A stretch of DNA of 64,000 bases from an uncultured Bacilli bacterium (GTDB lineage: Bacteria; Bacillota_I; Bacilli_A; RFN20; CAG-826). The stretch spans positions 1 through 64,000 of the forward strand of contig CALVOX010000004.1 of NCBI GenBank assembly GCA_944350425.1. Reading direction: 5' to 3'. The notes under the pieces were generated by a model. The model was not told the DNA's origin. It saw only the letters and a list, made by a program, of their open reading frames with translations, and ran no database searches. Below, in pieces: positions 43,339 through 52,270 of this stretch; the stretch's first letter is position 1, and each line of letters begins with the position of its first letter. The position numbers were made by a program, and so were the translations under genes.

Positions 43339-44194
43339 TAGAGAATTATTTTTTGATATGAGAAAACATAGAGTTAGTGAATATTTGACTGACTCTATGC
43401 TTTATGAAATATTAATTCATGTAAACGAATTAAATTCATTTACTGATTTAATCATTAATTTTGACAAAGAGTGTAAAGATGAAAATATGGCTCAAAATTT
43501 ATTTTCACGTGCAAATAACGACGAACCATTAGAATATCTTTTTAATAAACACGAATATAATGGAATGAAGTTTTATGTTGATAAAAATGTTTTAATTCCT
43601 CGACCAGAAACAGAAGAACTAATTCAAGAAACTATCGGAGTTGTTCGTGCTAATAAATTACCACGTGAAAATATTATTGATGTTTGCACTGGATCTGGAA
43701 TCATTGCTATTTCTTTAAAGAAAGAATTTAGCGAGAGCAATGTGTATGGTAGCGATATTTCTTCGCAAGCGATTAATATTGCTATAAAAAATGCTGAAGA
43801 TAATGGTTTAAATGTAAACTTTTTAACTGGAAATATTTTAGAATCAGTAAAATCCTTAAATAAAAAATTTGATATATTAATTTCAAATCCGCCTTATGTT
43901 GAAAAAATCGAAGATATTGCTGAAAACGTCAAAAAATTCGAACCATTAAACGCAATATATGTTGAGAATGGAACATACTTTTACGAAGAAATTTTTAAAA
44001 ACTATAAAGATATAATGAAAGATAAATTTTTGATAGCTTTTGAAATTAATTATGATCAAGAGGATAAACTCACTGATTTAATTTACAAATATTTTGATGA
44101 GAATAATTCAATGTATCGCTTCCAAAAAGATAGTTTTGGTCGCACAAGATTCTTATTTATTTTAGGAGGCTATGAAAGTGATGATATTTCTTAA
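43331..44194 (+). CDS. prmC: Release factor glutamine methyltransferase
   Basis: 287 aa SAM-dependent enzyme that methylates the glutamine of the GGQ motif in RF1 and RF2. The catalytic NPPYVE motif, IDVCTGSGIIAISLKKEF (SAM site) and IPRPETEELIQE (typical of PrmC) are present. The probable start is TTG at 43331, eight bases inside prfA and in the expected position; no better ATG is near. The stop lies inside tsaC. Confidence 0.93.
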   Translation: MTNRELFFDMRKHRVSEYLTDSMLYEILIHVNELNSFTDLIINFDKECKDENMAQNLFSRANNDEPLEYLFNKHEYNGMKFYVDKNVLIPRPETEELIQETIGVVRANKLPRENIIDVCTGSGIIAISLKKEFSESNVYGSDISSQAINIAIKNAEDNGLNVNFLTGNILESVKSLNKKFDILISNPPYVEKIEDIAENVKKFEPLNAIYVENGTYFYEEIFKNYKDIMKDKFLIAFEINYDQEDKLTDLIYKYFDENNSMYRFQKDSFGRTRFLFILGGYESDDIS

Positions 44195-44786
44195 TGAAAA
44201 TCAAATTGTAGAAGCTTGCGAATGCTTAGAAAAAGGAGAAATTATTGCTTTTCCTACAGAAACCGTCTATGGTTTGGCTGTTTTATCAACTTCAAAAGAA
44301 AATTTCGATAAATTAGTAAAAATCAAACATCGTCATCCAGACAAACCATTCACTTTGATGATTTCAAATATAGAACAAGTAACAGATTTTGTTGAATTGA
44401 ATGATTTAGCAAAAAAAATTATTGATAAATTTACTCCTGGAGAAATCACAGTTATTGTTAAATCAAAGCCAAATATACCTGAATATTTGGATTTAGGAAC
44501 TGGATTTGTTGGAATAAGAATTCCAAATTCTCCATATGTTTTAAATCTTATTAATACTTTAAACAAACCTCTTTTAGTACCTTCAGCAAATCCAAGTGAT
44601 TTGCCACCAGCAAAAAATTCAAAAGAAGTCTATGACTATTTTAGGGAAGGCTTAGGAGCTATTGTTGAAGGAGAAACAAAATCTAATGTTCCTTCGACTG
44701 TAATTAAAATTGATGGAAATAATGTTATACTTTTAAGACAAGGAAATGTCAAATTAGACGATATTTTAAAGGAGATTAATGGATAA
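44178..44786 (+). CDS. tsaC: L-threonylcarbamoyladenylate synthase (Sua5/YrdC/YwlC)
   Basis: Enzyme of t6A tRNA modification; it joins threonine, bicarbonate and ATP. The N-terminal KGEIIAFPTETVYGLAV, KIKHRHPDKPFTLM, GFVGIRIPN and LVPSANPS motifs match the YrdC fold. Three starts are possible: ATG 44172, GTG 44178 and ATG 44181. The SD AGGAGG (44164-44169) is too close to the first and best spaced for the GTG, so I list that (203 aa). It overlaps prmC and is followed after two bases by rpiB. Confidence 0.92.
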   Translation: MMIFLNENQIVEACECLEKGEIIAFPTETVYGLAVLSTSKENFDKLVKIKHRHPDKPFTLMISNIEQVTDFVELNDLAKKIIDKFTPGEITVIVKSKPNIPEYLDLGTGFVGIRIPNSPYVLNLINTLNKPLLVPSANPSDLPPAKNSKEVYDYFREGLGAIVEGETKSNVPSTVIKIDGNNVILLRQGNVKLDDILKEING

Positions 44787-44788
44787 TT

Positions 44789-45229
44789 ATGAGAATTTCT
44801 ATTGGATCTGATCATGGTGGATTTGATTATAAAAAAAGATTAATTCAAGATTTAGAAAAAGAAGGTCACACTTTAATTGATAATGGCACATTTTCTAAAG
44901 AAAGTTGTAATTATGCAGAGTTTGCATTAAATACAGCATTAAAAGTCGCTAATAATCAAGCAGATTTTGCTATTTTAATTTGTAATAGCGGAGAGGGTGT
45001 TTCCATTGCTGCCAATAAAGTTAAAGGCGTTAGATGCGCAATTTTATATAATGATGAAGTTGCTCATCTTGCAAAAGAACATAATAATGCAAACGCCATT
45101 GCTTTTGGTGCTAATTTTATGACTTATGAAGAAGTTTTGAAAAGAATACATATTTATATGAATTCAAAATTTGAAGGCGGAAGGCATGAAAAAAGAGTTC
45201 AAACTATAATCGATTTCGAAAATAAATAA
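44789..45229 (+). CDS. rpiB: Ribose-5-phosphate isomerase B family protein
   Basis: 146 aa RpiB/LacAB-type isomerase that interconverts ribose-5-P and ribulose-5-P. IGSDHGGFDYKKRL opens the protein. The active-site loop reads CNSGEGVSIAANKVKGVRCA; the catalytic Cys is kept, though relatives have CGTG at this loop. EHNNANAIAFGAN carries the phosphate-binding His. SD AAGGAG lies before the ATG, and the gene begins two bases after tsaC. Allose-6-P or galactose-6-P activity is possible in this family. Confidence 0.9.
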   Translation: MRISIGSDHGGFDYKKRLIQDLEKEGHTLIDNGTFSKESCNYAEFALNTALKVANNQADFAILICNSGEGVSIAANKVKGVRCAILYNDEVAHLAKEHNNANAIAFGANFMTYEEVLKRIHIYMNSKFEGGRHEKRVQTIIDFENK

Positions 45230-45297
45230 TTTTTAAATTTATAGGGATAAAATATCTTCTTCCATACATTCTTGTATAGTATAGGGGGGGTGATTTT

Positions 45298-46446
45298 ATT
45301 AACTATGTTTGCCCGCTTTGCGGTAATAAAGACGAAAAATATTTAGGAATTAGAAATGGTAAAACTTATTGTAGAAGATGTATATCTTTTCAAGGTGAAG
45401 TAGTTGACGAAAATATATATAACAAAACCAAATATGATAATGATTTACTAACAATAAATTATACACTCTCACCTGAGCAAGATAACATTTCCAAACAAGT
45501 TCTAGAAAACTATAAAAATAAGGTTAACACGCTTATTTATGCAGTTTGTGGAGCGGGCAAAACAGAATTAGTGTTTAGATTAATAGAATATGCGCTAAGT
45601 TTATCTCAACATGTTGGTTTTGCAATTCCAAGAAGAGATGTTGTTATTGAATTAAGAAATAGACTTGCGAATTCATTTTCTAAAAATAAAGTTATCGCCC
45701 TTTATGGAGGTAACACCAAAGAAAAGGAAGGAGATATTATTGTTTTAACGACTCATCAACTTTATCGTTATGAGCATTATTTTGATCTTCTAATTTTAGA
45801 TGAAATCGATGCTTTTCCATATCGAGATAATGAGGTTTTACATGCCTTGTTTTTAAGATCAATGAAAGGTAATTATTGTCTTATGTCAGCCACTCCAAGC
45901 GACAAAGTAATTGAAGAATTCAAAAAAGAAAATCACGAAATGTTAACGTTATTTCATCGCTATCACCATCATCCTTTGCCAGTTCCACAGATTAAAATAA
46001 GATATTTTATATTTAAGGAATTATTTGTAATCAAAAAATTAAAAGAATATGAAAAAGAGAATAAACCTGTACTAGTGTTTTGCGCAACAATTAGAGAATG
46101 CGAATCGCTTTATGAGATTGTAAAACTCTTTATAAAGAGAGGAAATTATGTGCATTCAAAAAGAAAAGAAAGAGCGATATTAATCGAAGATTTTAGAAAT
46201 AATAAATATTCTTATTTAATAACAACATCAGTTCTAGAAAGAGGTGTTACTTTAAAAAATTTACAGGTAATAATTTTTAATAGCGATAACGAATTATATA
46301 ATTCGGCAGCTTTAATTCAGATTGCAGGAAGAGTAGGAAGAGTAAAAGATTTTCCTAGTGGAGATATATATTATGTTTCTAAAAAAAGAACCAAAGAAAT
46401 GGATAAATCAATTAGAACAATTGAAGACTACAACAAGGATTTGTAA
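45298..46446 (+). CDS. comFA: Competence helicase ComFA, with unusual start
   Basis: DEAD-type ATPase for DNA uptake, about 382 aa and shorter than Bacillus ComFA (463 aa). A four-cysteine zinc region (VCPLCGNK, then YCRRC) precedes Walker A (AVCGAGKTE), DEIDAF (motif II), MSATPS (III) and a helicase C domain with ITTSVLERGVTLKNLQVIIF and IAGRVGR. The frame of the zinc region runs back to a TAG at 45277 without an ATG, GTG or TTG; the only plausible start is ATT at 45298, with the SD inside AGGGGGGG. Alternatives are a frameshift, or a sequence error at the G7 or T4 run. Confidence 0.82.
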   Translation: MNYVCPLCGNKDEKYLGIRNGKTYCRRCISFQGEVVDENIYNKTKYDNDLLTINYTLSPEQDNISKQVLENYKNKVNTLIYAVCGAGKTELVFRLIEYALSLSQHVGFAIPRRDVVIELRNRLANSFSKNKVIALYGGNTKEKEGDIIVLTTHQLYRYEHYFDLLILDEIDAFPYRDNEVLHALFLRSMKGNYCLMSATPSDKVIEEFKKENHEMLTLFHRYHHHPLPVPQIKIRYFIFKELFVIKKLKEYEKENKPVLVFCATIRECESLYEIVKLFIKRGNYVHSKRKERAILIEDFRNNKYSYLITTSVLERGVTLKNLQVIIFNSDNELYNSAALIQIAGRVGRVKDFPSGDIYYVSKKRTKEMDKSIRTIEDYNKDL

Positions 46447-47086
46447 AATTTGTTTTAATCGAATATATACAAATAATATTCATTCATTTCTTTATAATGA
46501 ACCAATATGTAGTAAGTGTTTAAAAGAGTTAAATCCAGTATTTAAGAAATTTAAAATCGAAGGAATAGAATCTATTGCTATTTTTGAATATAACGAAACT
46601 TTGAAAAAATTAATTTATCAATTTAAAGGCTGTTTAGATTATGAATTAAAAGATATATTTCTAGCCTATTTTGTTAAAGAATTAAAAGAAAAATATAAAA
46701 AATACTATATTCTTCCGATTCCATCTTATAAACAAAAAGACCTAAATAGAGGTTTTAATCAAGTTGAAGAAATATTTTCATGTTTAAACCTTCCGATTTT
46801 AAAAGATGTCTTAATAAAGAAACGTGACGATGATCAACATTTAAAAAGTTATGTTGAAAGAACAAAAGTAAAAGATAACTTTTTATTATTAAATAAAGAA
46901 ATATTAAGAGATAAAAACATATTGATTTGCGATGATATTTGTACCACTGGAAGCTCTTTAAAAGCAACTATTGAACTAACTAAAAATTATATAAATAAAG
47001 ATGTAAAAATACTAGTAGTTGCTAAAAGAGAATTCTCGAAAGATGAACTAGAAAAAATAAAGGATAAAAGGTTTGTTTTATCGTGA
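46373..47086 (+). CDS. comFC: ComFC-like phosphoribosyltransferase-fold protein
   Basis: ComFC/GntX-type protein of 237 aa from ATG 46373. The N-terminal zinc finger has CKICFNR and CSKCLKEL; PIPSYKQKDLNRGFNQVEEI and the PRPP-binding loop LICDDICTTGSSLKA are diagnostic. It supports DNA uptake with ComFA. The start lies inside comFA (74 bp overlap) behind GGAG; a GTG at 46358 is possible. It ends with TGA, which confirms the standard code. No other competence genes occur in the window. Confidence 0.9.
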   Translation: MFLKKEPKKWINQLEQLKTTTRICKICFNRIYTNNIHSFLYNEPICSKCLKELNPVFKKFKIEGIESIAIFEYNETLKKLIYQFKGCLDYELKDIFLAYFVKELKEKYKKYYILPIPSYKQKDLNRGFNQVEEIFSCLNLPILKDVLIKKRDDDQHLKSYVERTKVKDNFLLLNKEILRDKNILICDDICTTGSSLKATIELTKNYINKDVKILVVAKREFSKDELEKIKDKRFVLS

Positions 47087-47096
47087 TTATTATGAT

Positions 47097-47125
47097 TTGC
47101 CCAAGTTTGTTTATAATGGTAAAAT
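47097..47125 (+). promoter_or_regulatory. Promoter of secA
   Basis: TTGCCC (47097-47102), 17-bp spacer, TAAAAT (47120-47125), with the SD AAGGAAAAG before the ATG at 47158. Confidence 0.55.
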
Positions 47126-47157
47126 ATTTAAGATTTTTATATATTTAAGGAAAAGAT

Positions 47158-50100
47158 ATGAGCGATATTATTAATAAAATATTTAGAGTAGATCAAAGAT
47201 TATTAAAAAAATACAGAAAACAAGCACAAAAAGTCGAAGCACTTGAAGATACTATGAAGGCTTTAAGTGATGATGAACTCAAACATAAAACAGTTGAATT
47301 TAAAGAGAGACTAAAAAATGGTCAAACTCTTGAAGATATCAAGATTGAAGCTTTTGCTGTATGTAGAGAAGCAGCAAGACGTGTTCTAGGAATGTTCCCT
47401 TTTGAGGTACAAATTATAGGTGGTTTAGTTTTAAATGATGGTGAAATTGCCGAAATGAAAACTGGCGAAGGTAAAACTTTAACCGAAACTATGCCAACTT
47501 ATCTAAACGCACTTGAAGGAAAAGGGGTTCACATTGTTACAGTTAACGAATACTTAGCCCAAAGAGATGCTAATGAAATGGGTCAAATTTATCGTTGGTT
47601 AGGTTTAACTACTGGCGTTAACTTACATTCTTTAACAAATCCTGAAAAGAAAGCTGCACATGCGTGTGATGTCACATACACAATTAACTCTGAACTTGGC
47701 TTCGATTATCTTCGTGATAATATGGCTCCAACGGCTGAAAAACGCGTTTTAAGAGGATTGAATTACTGCATTGTTGACGAAGCCGACTCTGTTTTAATCG
47801 ATGAATCTAGAACCCCACTCATTATTTCTGGTGGTTCAAAGGTTGCTGCTAGCGCTTACCAAGTTGCTGATAGATTCTGTAAAATGCTTAAAGCTTCCAC
47901 ACAAGTAGATGAAGAATATAAGAGAAAACATCCAGAATATGAACCTGATGGAGATTATGAAATCGATGTTAAATCAAAAACTGTAAATTTAACAAATTCT
48001 GGCGTATCTAAAGCTGAAAGAATGTTCGGCATTCAAAACTTATATGCACCTCAATATCAAGAATTAGTTCATAGAATTCACCAAGCTTTAAAAGCAAACT
48101 TTATTATGGGTAGAGATGTTGAATACCTTGTTGATGAAAACCGTGAAATTCAACTTATTGACCAATTTACCGGACGTGTTTTAAAAGGTAGAGAATACTC
48201 CGATGGTTTGCAACAAGCGATCCAGGCTAAAGAAGGCGTTGAAATTAAAGAAGAAACAGTTACAATGGCTACTATTACTTATCAAAACTTCTTTAGATTA
48301 TTTAAAAAATTATCAGGTATGACTGGTACTGCAAAAACTGAAGAAGAAGAATTTAATAAAATTTATTCTATGAAAGTTATTTGTATTCCAACTAATAGAC
48401 CAGTTATTAGAAAAGATTTAAACGATTTGGTTTTTGCTAATAAAGCTGCAAAAATGAAGGCTTTAATTAAAGAAGTTCAAAGAGTACATTCAACTGGTCA
48501 ACCAATATTAATTGGTACACCTTCTGTTGAAGCTTCTGAAGAAGTAGCTCGTGAACTTGATAAAGCTGGACTTCGTTATGAAATGATTAATGCTAAAAAC
48601 CACTCTCGTGAAGCTGAAATTGTTGCTCAAGCCGGCCAAAAGGGAAGAATTACTCTTGCCACTAATATGGCTGGTAGAGGTACTGATATTAAACTTACTG
48701 ATGAAACAAGAGCCTTAGGTGGCTTATACGTTTTTGGTTTTGAAAGACATGAATCAAGAAGAATTGATAACCAACTTAGAGGTAGAAGTGGTAGACAAGG
48801 AGATCCTGGTATTAGCCAATTTTTTGTGTCTTTAGATGATGAGTTAATGGTTAGATTTGCAAGCGATAGTCTAAGAAAAACTTTTGCCTCATTCGGCGAT
48901 GAGCCACTTGATATGAGAATCATGACTAATGCCATCACATCTGCTCAAAAACGTATTGAAGGACAAAACTTTGATGTTCGTAAAACATTACTTGATTACG
49001 ATGATGTTTTAAGTAAACAAAGACATATTATGTATGCACAAAGAGACCAAATTTTGTTTGCAACAGATATCAATTCCTTATTAATCGAAATGTTCGATAA
49101 ATGCGGCGTTGCTATTGCGAAACGTTCAACAAAAGAAGACTCAAAGAATTCTACTATCGATGGCAATAAACTTTTAAGCATTGTTACACCTCGTTTCCTT
49201 GCTGAAGGAATTATTAAACCTCAAGTTTGGGATGATGCTAGTGTCGAAGATGCAGCAAGTGATTTAACAGAACTTTTATTACAAGCTTATGAAGATAAGA
49301 AGAAAACTTGGGGAAATCCTGAAGAAGCTGAAAAAATTCAAAGACAAATCACTTTAAGAGTTATTGATAGAAACTGGACTCAACAAATTGATAATATGAC
49401 AAGATTTAGAGAGTCAGTCACTTTAAGAAGTTATGCTCAAACAAATCCACTTCAAGATTATGTTAATGAAGGTTGGGGATTATTTAGAGAAATGCAAGAA
49501 ACTATCGCTTTAGAAGTTGTTTTAAACCTCTTAAACCTTAGAATTGCCAAAAAAGAGGAATTCACAACTGAAATTAAACCAGGAACAGGAAACACTCCTC
49601 AAAAAGAAGGAAATGCCGAAGGATTAAAAGTTAATGTTGATGAGAAAACAGCTACAACTACTGCAACTTCAACAAGAACAAGACGTTTAAGTGAAGAAGA
49701 ATTAAGAAAAGAAAAAATCAAGGAATACATTATGAATAGACAAGCTCAAATGGATGCTCAAAGAAAGGCACTTCAAGAGAGAAAAGCAAGTCAACCTGTT
49801 GTAGAAATTCAATCAACATTAGATGGTTCAGCTAGACCAGTTGTTACAGCAACTCAAAGTTCTACTATTACTGAAAGTGTAGCTCCTCAAAGCGCTATTA
49901 AACCTGAAACTCCTGAAATTGTCGGAGATGAAACTAAAGATACTACTGAAGTAGAAGAAAAAGTTACAATTCAAGATAAGCCAAAAGAAAATATTGTAAC
50001 TAATACTGATGAAGTTAAGGCTAATTTAAATATAAGCGAAATTGATAAAGATAAAGAAGCAGCCGAAGATACAGATTTTGACTCAATTCACACTAATTAA
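47158..50100 (+). CDS. secA: Preprotein translocase ATPase SecA (long C-terminal tail)
   Basis: Motor ATPase of the Sec pathway, 980 aa, about 140 longer than Bacillus SecA. Walker A MKTGEGKT, VNEYLAQRDANEMG, the VDEADSVLIDESRTPL box, NMAGRGTDI and QLRGRSGRQGDPG show an intact motor. The helical wing and scaffold domains follow, to about residue 800. The last ~180 residues are low complexity (Thr, Glu, Lys, Gln), include an Arg/Glu-rich helix near 845-880, and lack the usual C-terminal CxCxSGxxxxxCC zinc motif. prfB follows after 2 bp, as in many Firmicutes. Confidence 0.96.
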   Translation: MSDIINKIFRVDQRLLKKYRKQAQKVEALEDTMKALSDDELKHKTVEFKERLKNGQTLEDIKIEAFAVCREAARRVLGMFPFEVQIIGGLVLNDGEIAEMKTGEGKTLTETMPTYLNALEGKGVHIVTVNEYLAQRDANEMGQIYRWLGLTTGVNLHSLTNPEKKAAHACDVTYTINSELGFDYLRDNMAPTAEKRVLRGLNYCIVDEADSVLIDESRTPLIISGGSKVAASAYQVADRFCKMLKASTQVDEEYKRKHPEYEPDGDYEIDVKSKTVNLTNSGVSKAERMFGIQNLYAPQYQELVHRIHQALKANFIMGRDVEYLVDENREIQLIDQFTGRVLKGREYSDGLQQAIQAKEGVEIKEETVTMATITYQNFFRLFKKLSGMTGTAKTEEEEFNKIYSMKVICIPTNRPVIRKDLNDLVFANKAAKMKALIKEVQRVHSTGQPILIGTPSVEASEEVARELDKAGLRYEMINAKNHSREAEIVAQAGQKGRITLATNMAGRGTDIKLTDETRALGGLYVFGFERHESRRIDNQLRGRSGRQGDPGISQFFVSLDDELMVRFASDSLRKTFASFGDEPLDMRIMTNAITSAQKRIEGQNFDVRKTLLDYDDVLSKQRHIMYAQRDQILFATDINSLLIEMFDKCGVAIAKRSTKEDSKNSTIDGNKLLSIVTPRFLAEGIIKPQVWDDASVEDAASDLTELLLQAYEDKKKTWGNPEEAEKIQRQITLRVIDRNWTQQIDNMTRFRESVTLRSYAQTNPLQDYVNEGWGLFREMQETIALEVVLNLLNLRIAKKEEFTTEIKPGTGNTPQKEGNAEGLKVNVDEKTATTTATSTRTRRLSEEELRKEKIKEYIMNRQAQMDAQRKALQERKASQPVVEIQSTLDGSARPVVTATQSSTITESVAPQSAIKPETPEIVGDETKDTTEVEEKVTIQDKPKENIVTNTDEVKANLNISEIDKDKEAAEDTDFDSIHTN

Positions 50101-50102
50101 TT

Positions 50103-51216
50103 ATGGATTTATTAAAACTTAGAAACGAAATAAAAGAAAAGGAAGAACTTTTAGAAGCTCTTGGTGACTCACTTTGACAACTCTACAATTAATCAAAGAA
50201 TAGAAGAAATAGATAAATTAATTTTAGACGTAAATTTTTATTCAAACCAAAGAGAGGCTAAAAAATTAATTGATGAGAGAAATTCCTTAGTTGAAAACAA
50301 GGAAAAGTTTATTTTTTGTAAAAAAAGAATAAAAGAAGTTTCTGATTTTGCTTCATCTTTAGATATAGATGATAATGAAATGATAGATTTACTTGAAACT
50401 GAAGCTGATAGTTTATTTAAAGATATTCAAGATTTAAGAATTCAAGTATTGTTTTTCGGGGAATATGATCATTCAAACTGTATTTTAGAAATTCATCCTG
50501 GCGCTGGTGGTACTGAAGCTTGTGATTGGGCTGATATGCTCCTTAGAATGTATGAGCGTTTTTGTGAAAGAGAAAAACTAAAATTTTCTATAATCGATTT
50601 TCTTCCAGGAGAAGAAGTTGGTATAAAATCAGTCACAATGTTAGTTGAAGGCAAAAATGCCTATGGTTTGTTAGAGTCAGAAAAAGGTGTTCATAGATTA
50701 GTAAGAATTTCCCCTTTTGATTCGAATAAAAGAAGACATACTTCCTTTGCAAGTGTATCGGTTACTCCACAATTTGACGATTCAATTAATATAGATATAA
50801 ATCCAGATGATTTAAAAATTGACTTATATAGAAGTGGTGGCGCTGGCGGGCAAAACGTTAATAAGGTTTCAACAGCAGTAAGAATAACACACATTCCAAC
50901 AGGTATAGTCGTTTCTTCTCAAGTTGAAAGAACTCAGCTTAGAAATAAAGAATTAGCAATGAATATGCTAAAATCTAAACTTTTTGAAAGAGAAGAGTTG
51001 ATTAAAAAACAAAAATTAAAGAATATTATAGGTGAGCAGAAAAATATTGAATGGGGTTCTCAAATCAGATCATATGTTTTTTGCCCATACACTTTAGTCA
51101 AAGATAATCGTACTAATTATGAGATGACTCAAATTGATAAGGTTATGGATGGCGAGATAGAAGGATTTATTTACGCTTATTTAGAAATGAGGAAAATGAA
51201 TGAAAGTAAAAATTAA
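50103..51216 (+). CDS. prfB: Peptide chain release factor 2 (programmed +1 frameshift)
   Basis: Release factor for UAA and UGA. Translation starts at ATG 50103 (MDLLKLRNEIKEKEELLEAL), reads 24 codons to CTT TGA C at 50172-50178, and must shift +1 at CTT so that GAC becomes the next codon. The 3' frame then continues DNSTINQRIEEIDKL to 51216. This is the classic RF2 autoregulatory frameshift; the upstream SD-like element is a weak GGTGA six bases before CTT. GGQ is present (GAGGQNVNKVST). The next gene overlaps its end by 17 bp. Confidence 0.95.
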
Positions 51217-52270
51217 CGAAAAGTTAACAAGAAAAGCAATATTTAAACATATTCTAAAAGCATTTTTAGTTATTTTTGGAACTTTTATTGTAGCCTTTGG
51301 AGCTGCGGTGTTTTTAGTACCTTTTAATATTGTTTCCGGAGGATTATCTGGCTTAGGAATTGTTTTATCAAAATATATTCCAATCGATGTTGATATTATT
51401 GTAACTATTTTTACTTGGGCTCTTTTTTTTCTTGGTTTAATTTTCTTAGGACTAAAGTTTTCTGTAAATACTTTAATTTCTTCTATTGTCTATCCAATTA
51501 TATTCTCTATTATTTTAAGAACAGGAATAAGCGAATATATTCTTAATTTATTAATTAATGACGGAATGTCTGTTACAAATAGCGGTGGCGTCGTTGAAAT
51601 TATTAACCTTGAGTTATTACAACCAGGAAGACTTATAATTATCGGCCTTGTTGGAGGGGCTTTAACGGGAATCGGCTGCGGAATTACTTTTATTGGTGGT
51701 GGTTCTACAGGAGGCCTAGATATTTTAGCCTTTATCTTAAATAAATTTACAGGTATAAAAACCTCAAATTGTGCCCTTATATTTGATGTTTCTATTGTCT
51801 TAACTGGGATAATTATTCAATTAGTTGAAAACTCATCCTATGGTTTCTTAGCATCTTTAATAGGTATATTTTCAGCGGTGCTCTGTTCATTGATGATTGA
51901 ATTTGTTTACGTTAGACAAAGTGGAGCATATTTTGCGGACGTTATTACAGATAAGCCAAAAGTTCTTAGAGATAGAGTCATAAAAGATTTAGATAGAAGT
52001 GTGACAGTATATAATGTTAAGGGTGGTTATTCTGATGAGGATAGAATCTGTGTAAGAATTATTTTTGCAAGAAACGAACTTATTAATGTAAAAGATTTAG
52101 TTGCGGAAGTTGATAGTAAAGCATTTATGATTATTGGCGAATGTTCAACTGTAGCAGGCGAAGGCTTCTCAAAATTACATTCTAGTAAAGATAACTCAAT
52201 AAAAAAGATTAAAAAATTTGCAGAAGATAAAAAAGAAAATGAAGAAGGTAAAAATGATGAACCAAAATAA
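51200..52270 (+). CDS. YitT-family membrane protein (DUF161 / DUF2179)
   Basis: 356 aa protein of unknown function. About six hydrophobic segments (residues 10-230) belong to the YitT (DUF161) family, with FLVPFNIVSGGLSGLGIVLS and GIGCGITFIGGGSTGGLDIL. A soluble C-terminal DUF2179 domain follows (VYNVKGGYSDEDRICVRIIF). The ATG lies 17 bp inside prfB, and uvrB in turn starts 17 bp before its stop, so the three are translationally linked. Confidence 0.85.
   Translation: MKVKINEKLTRKAIFKHILKAFLVIFGTFIVAFGAAVFLVPFNIVSGGLSGLGIVLSKYIPIDVDIIVTIFTWALFFLGLIFLGLKFSVNTLISSIVYPIIFSIILRTGISEYILNLLINDGMSVTNSGGVVEIINLELLQPGRLIIIGLVGGALTGIGCGITFIGGGSTGGLDILAFILNKFTGIKTSNCALIFDVSIVLTGIIIQLVENSSYGFLASLIGIFSAVLCSLMIEFVYVRQSGAYFADVITDKPKVLRDRVIKDLDRSVTVYNVKGGYSDEDRICVRIIFARNELINVKDLVAEVDSKAFMIIGECSTVAGEGFSKLHSSKDNSIKKIKKFAEDKKENEEGKNDEPK

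Noticed and set aside
48627-48938. 103-aa minus-strand frame inside secA
   Set aside because: Antisense to helicase motifs of SecA; no independent evidence.
50161-51216. prfB as a single open frame starting with TTG at 50161
   Set aside because: This frame lacks the N-terminal coiled region; joining the 24-codon frame from 50103 through CTTTGAC restores the normal RF2 N-terminus.
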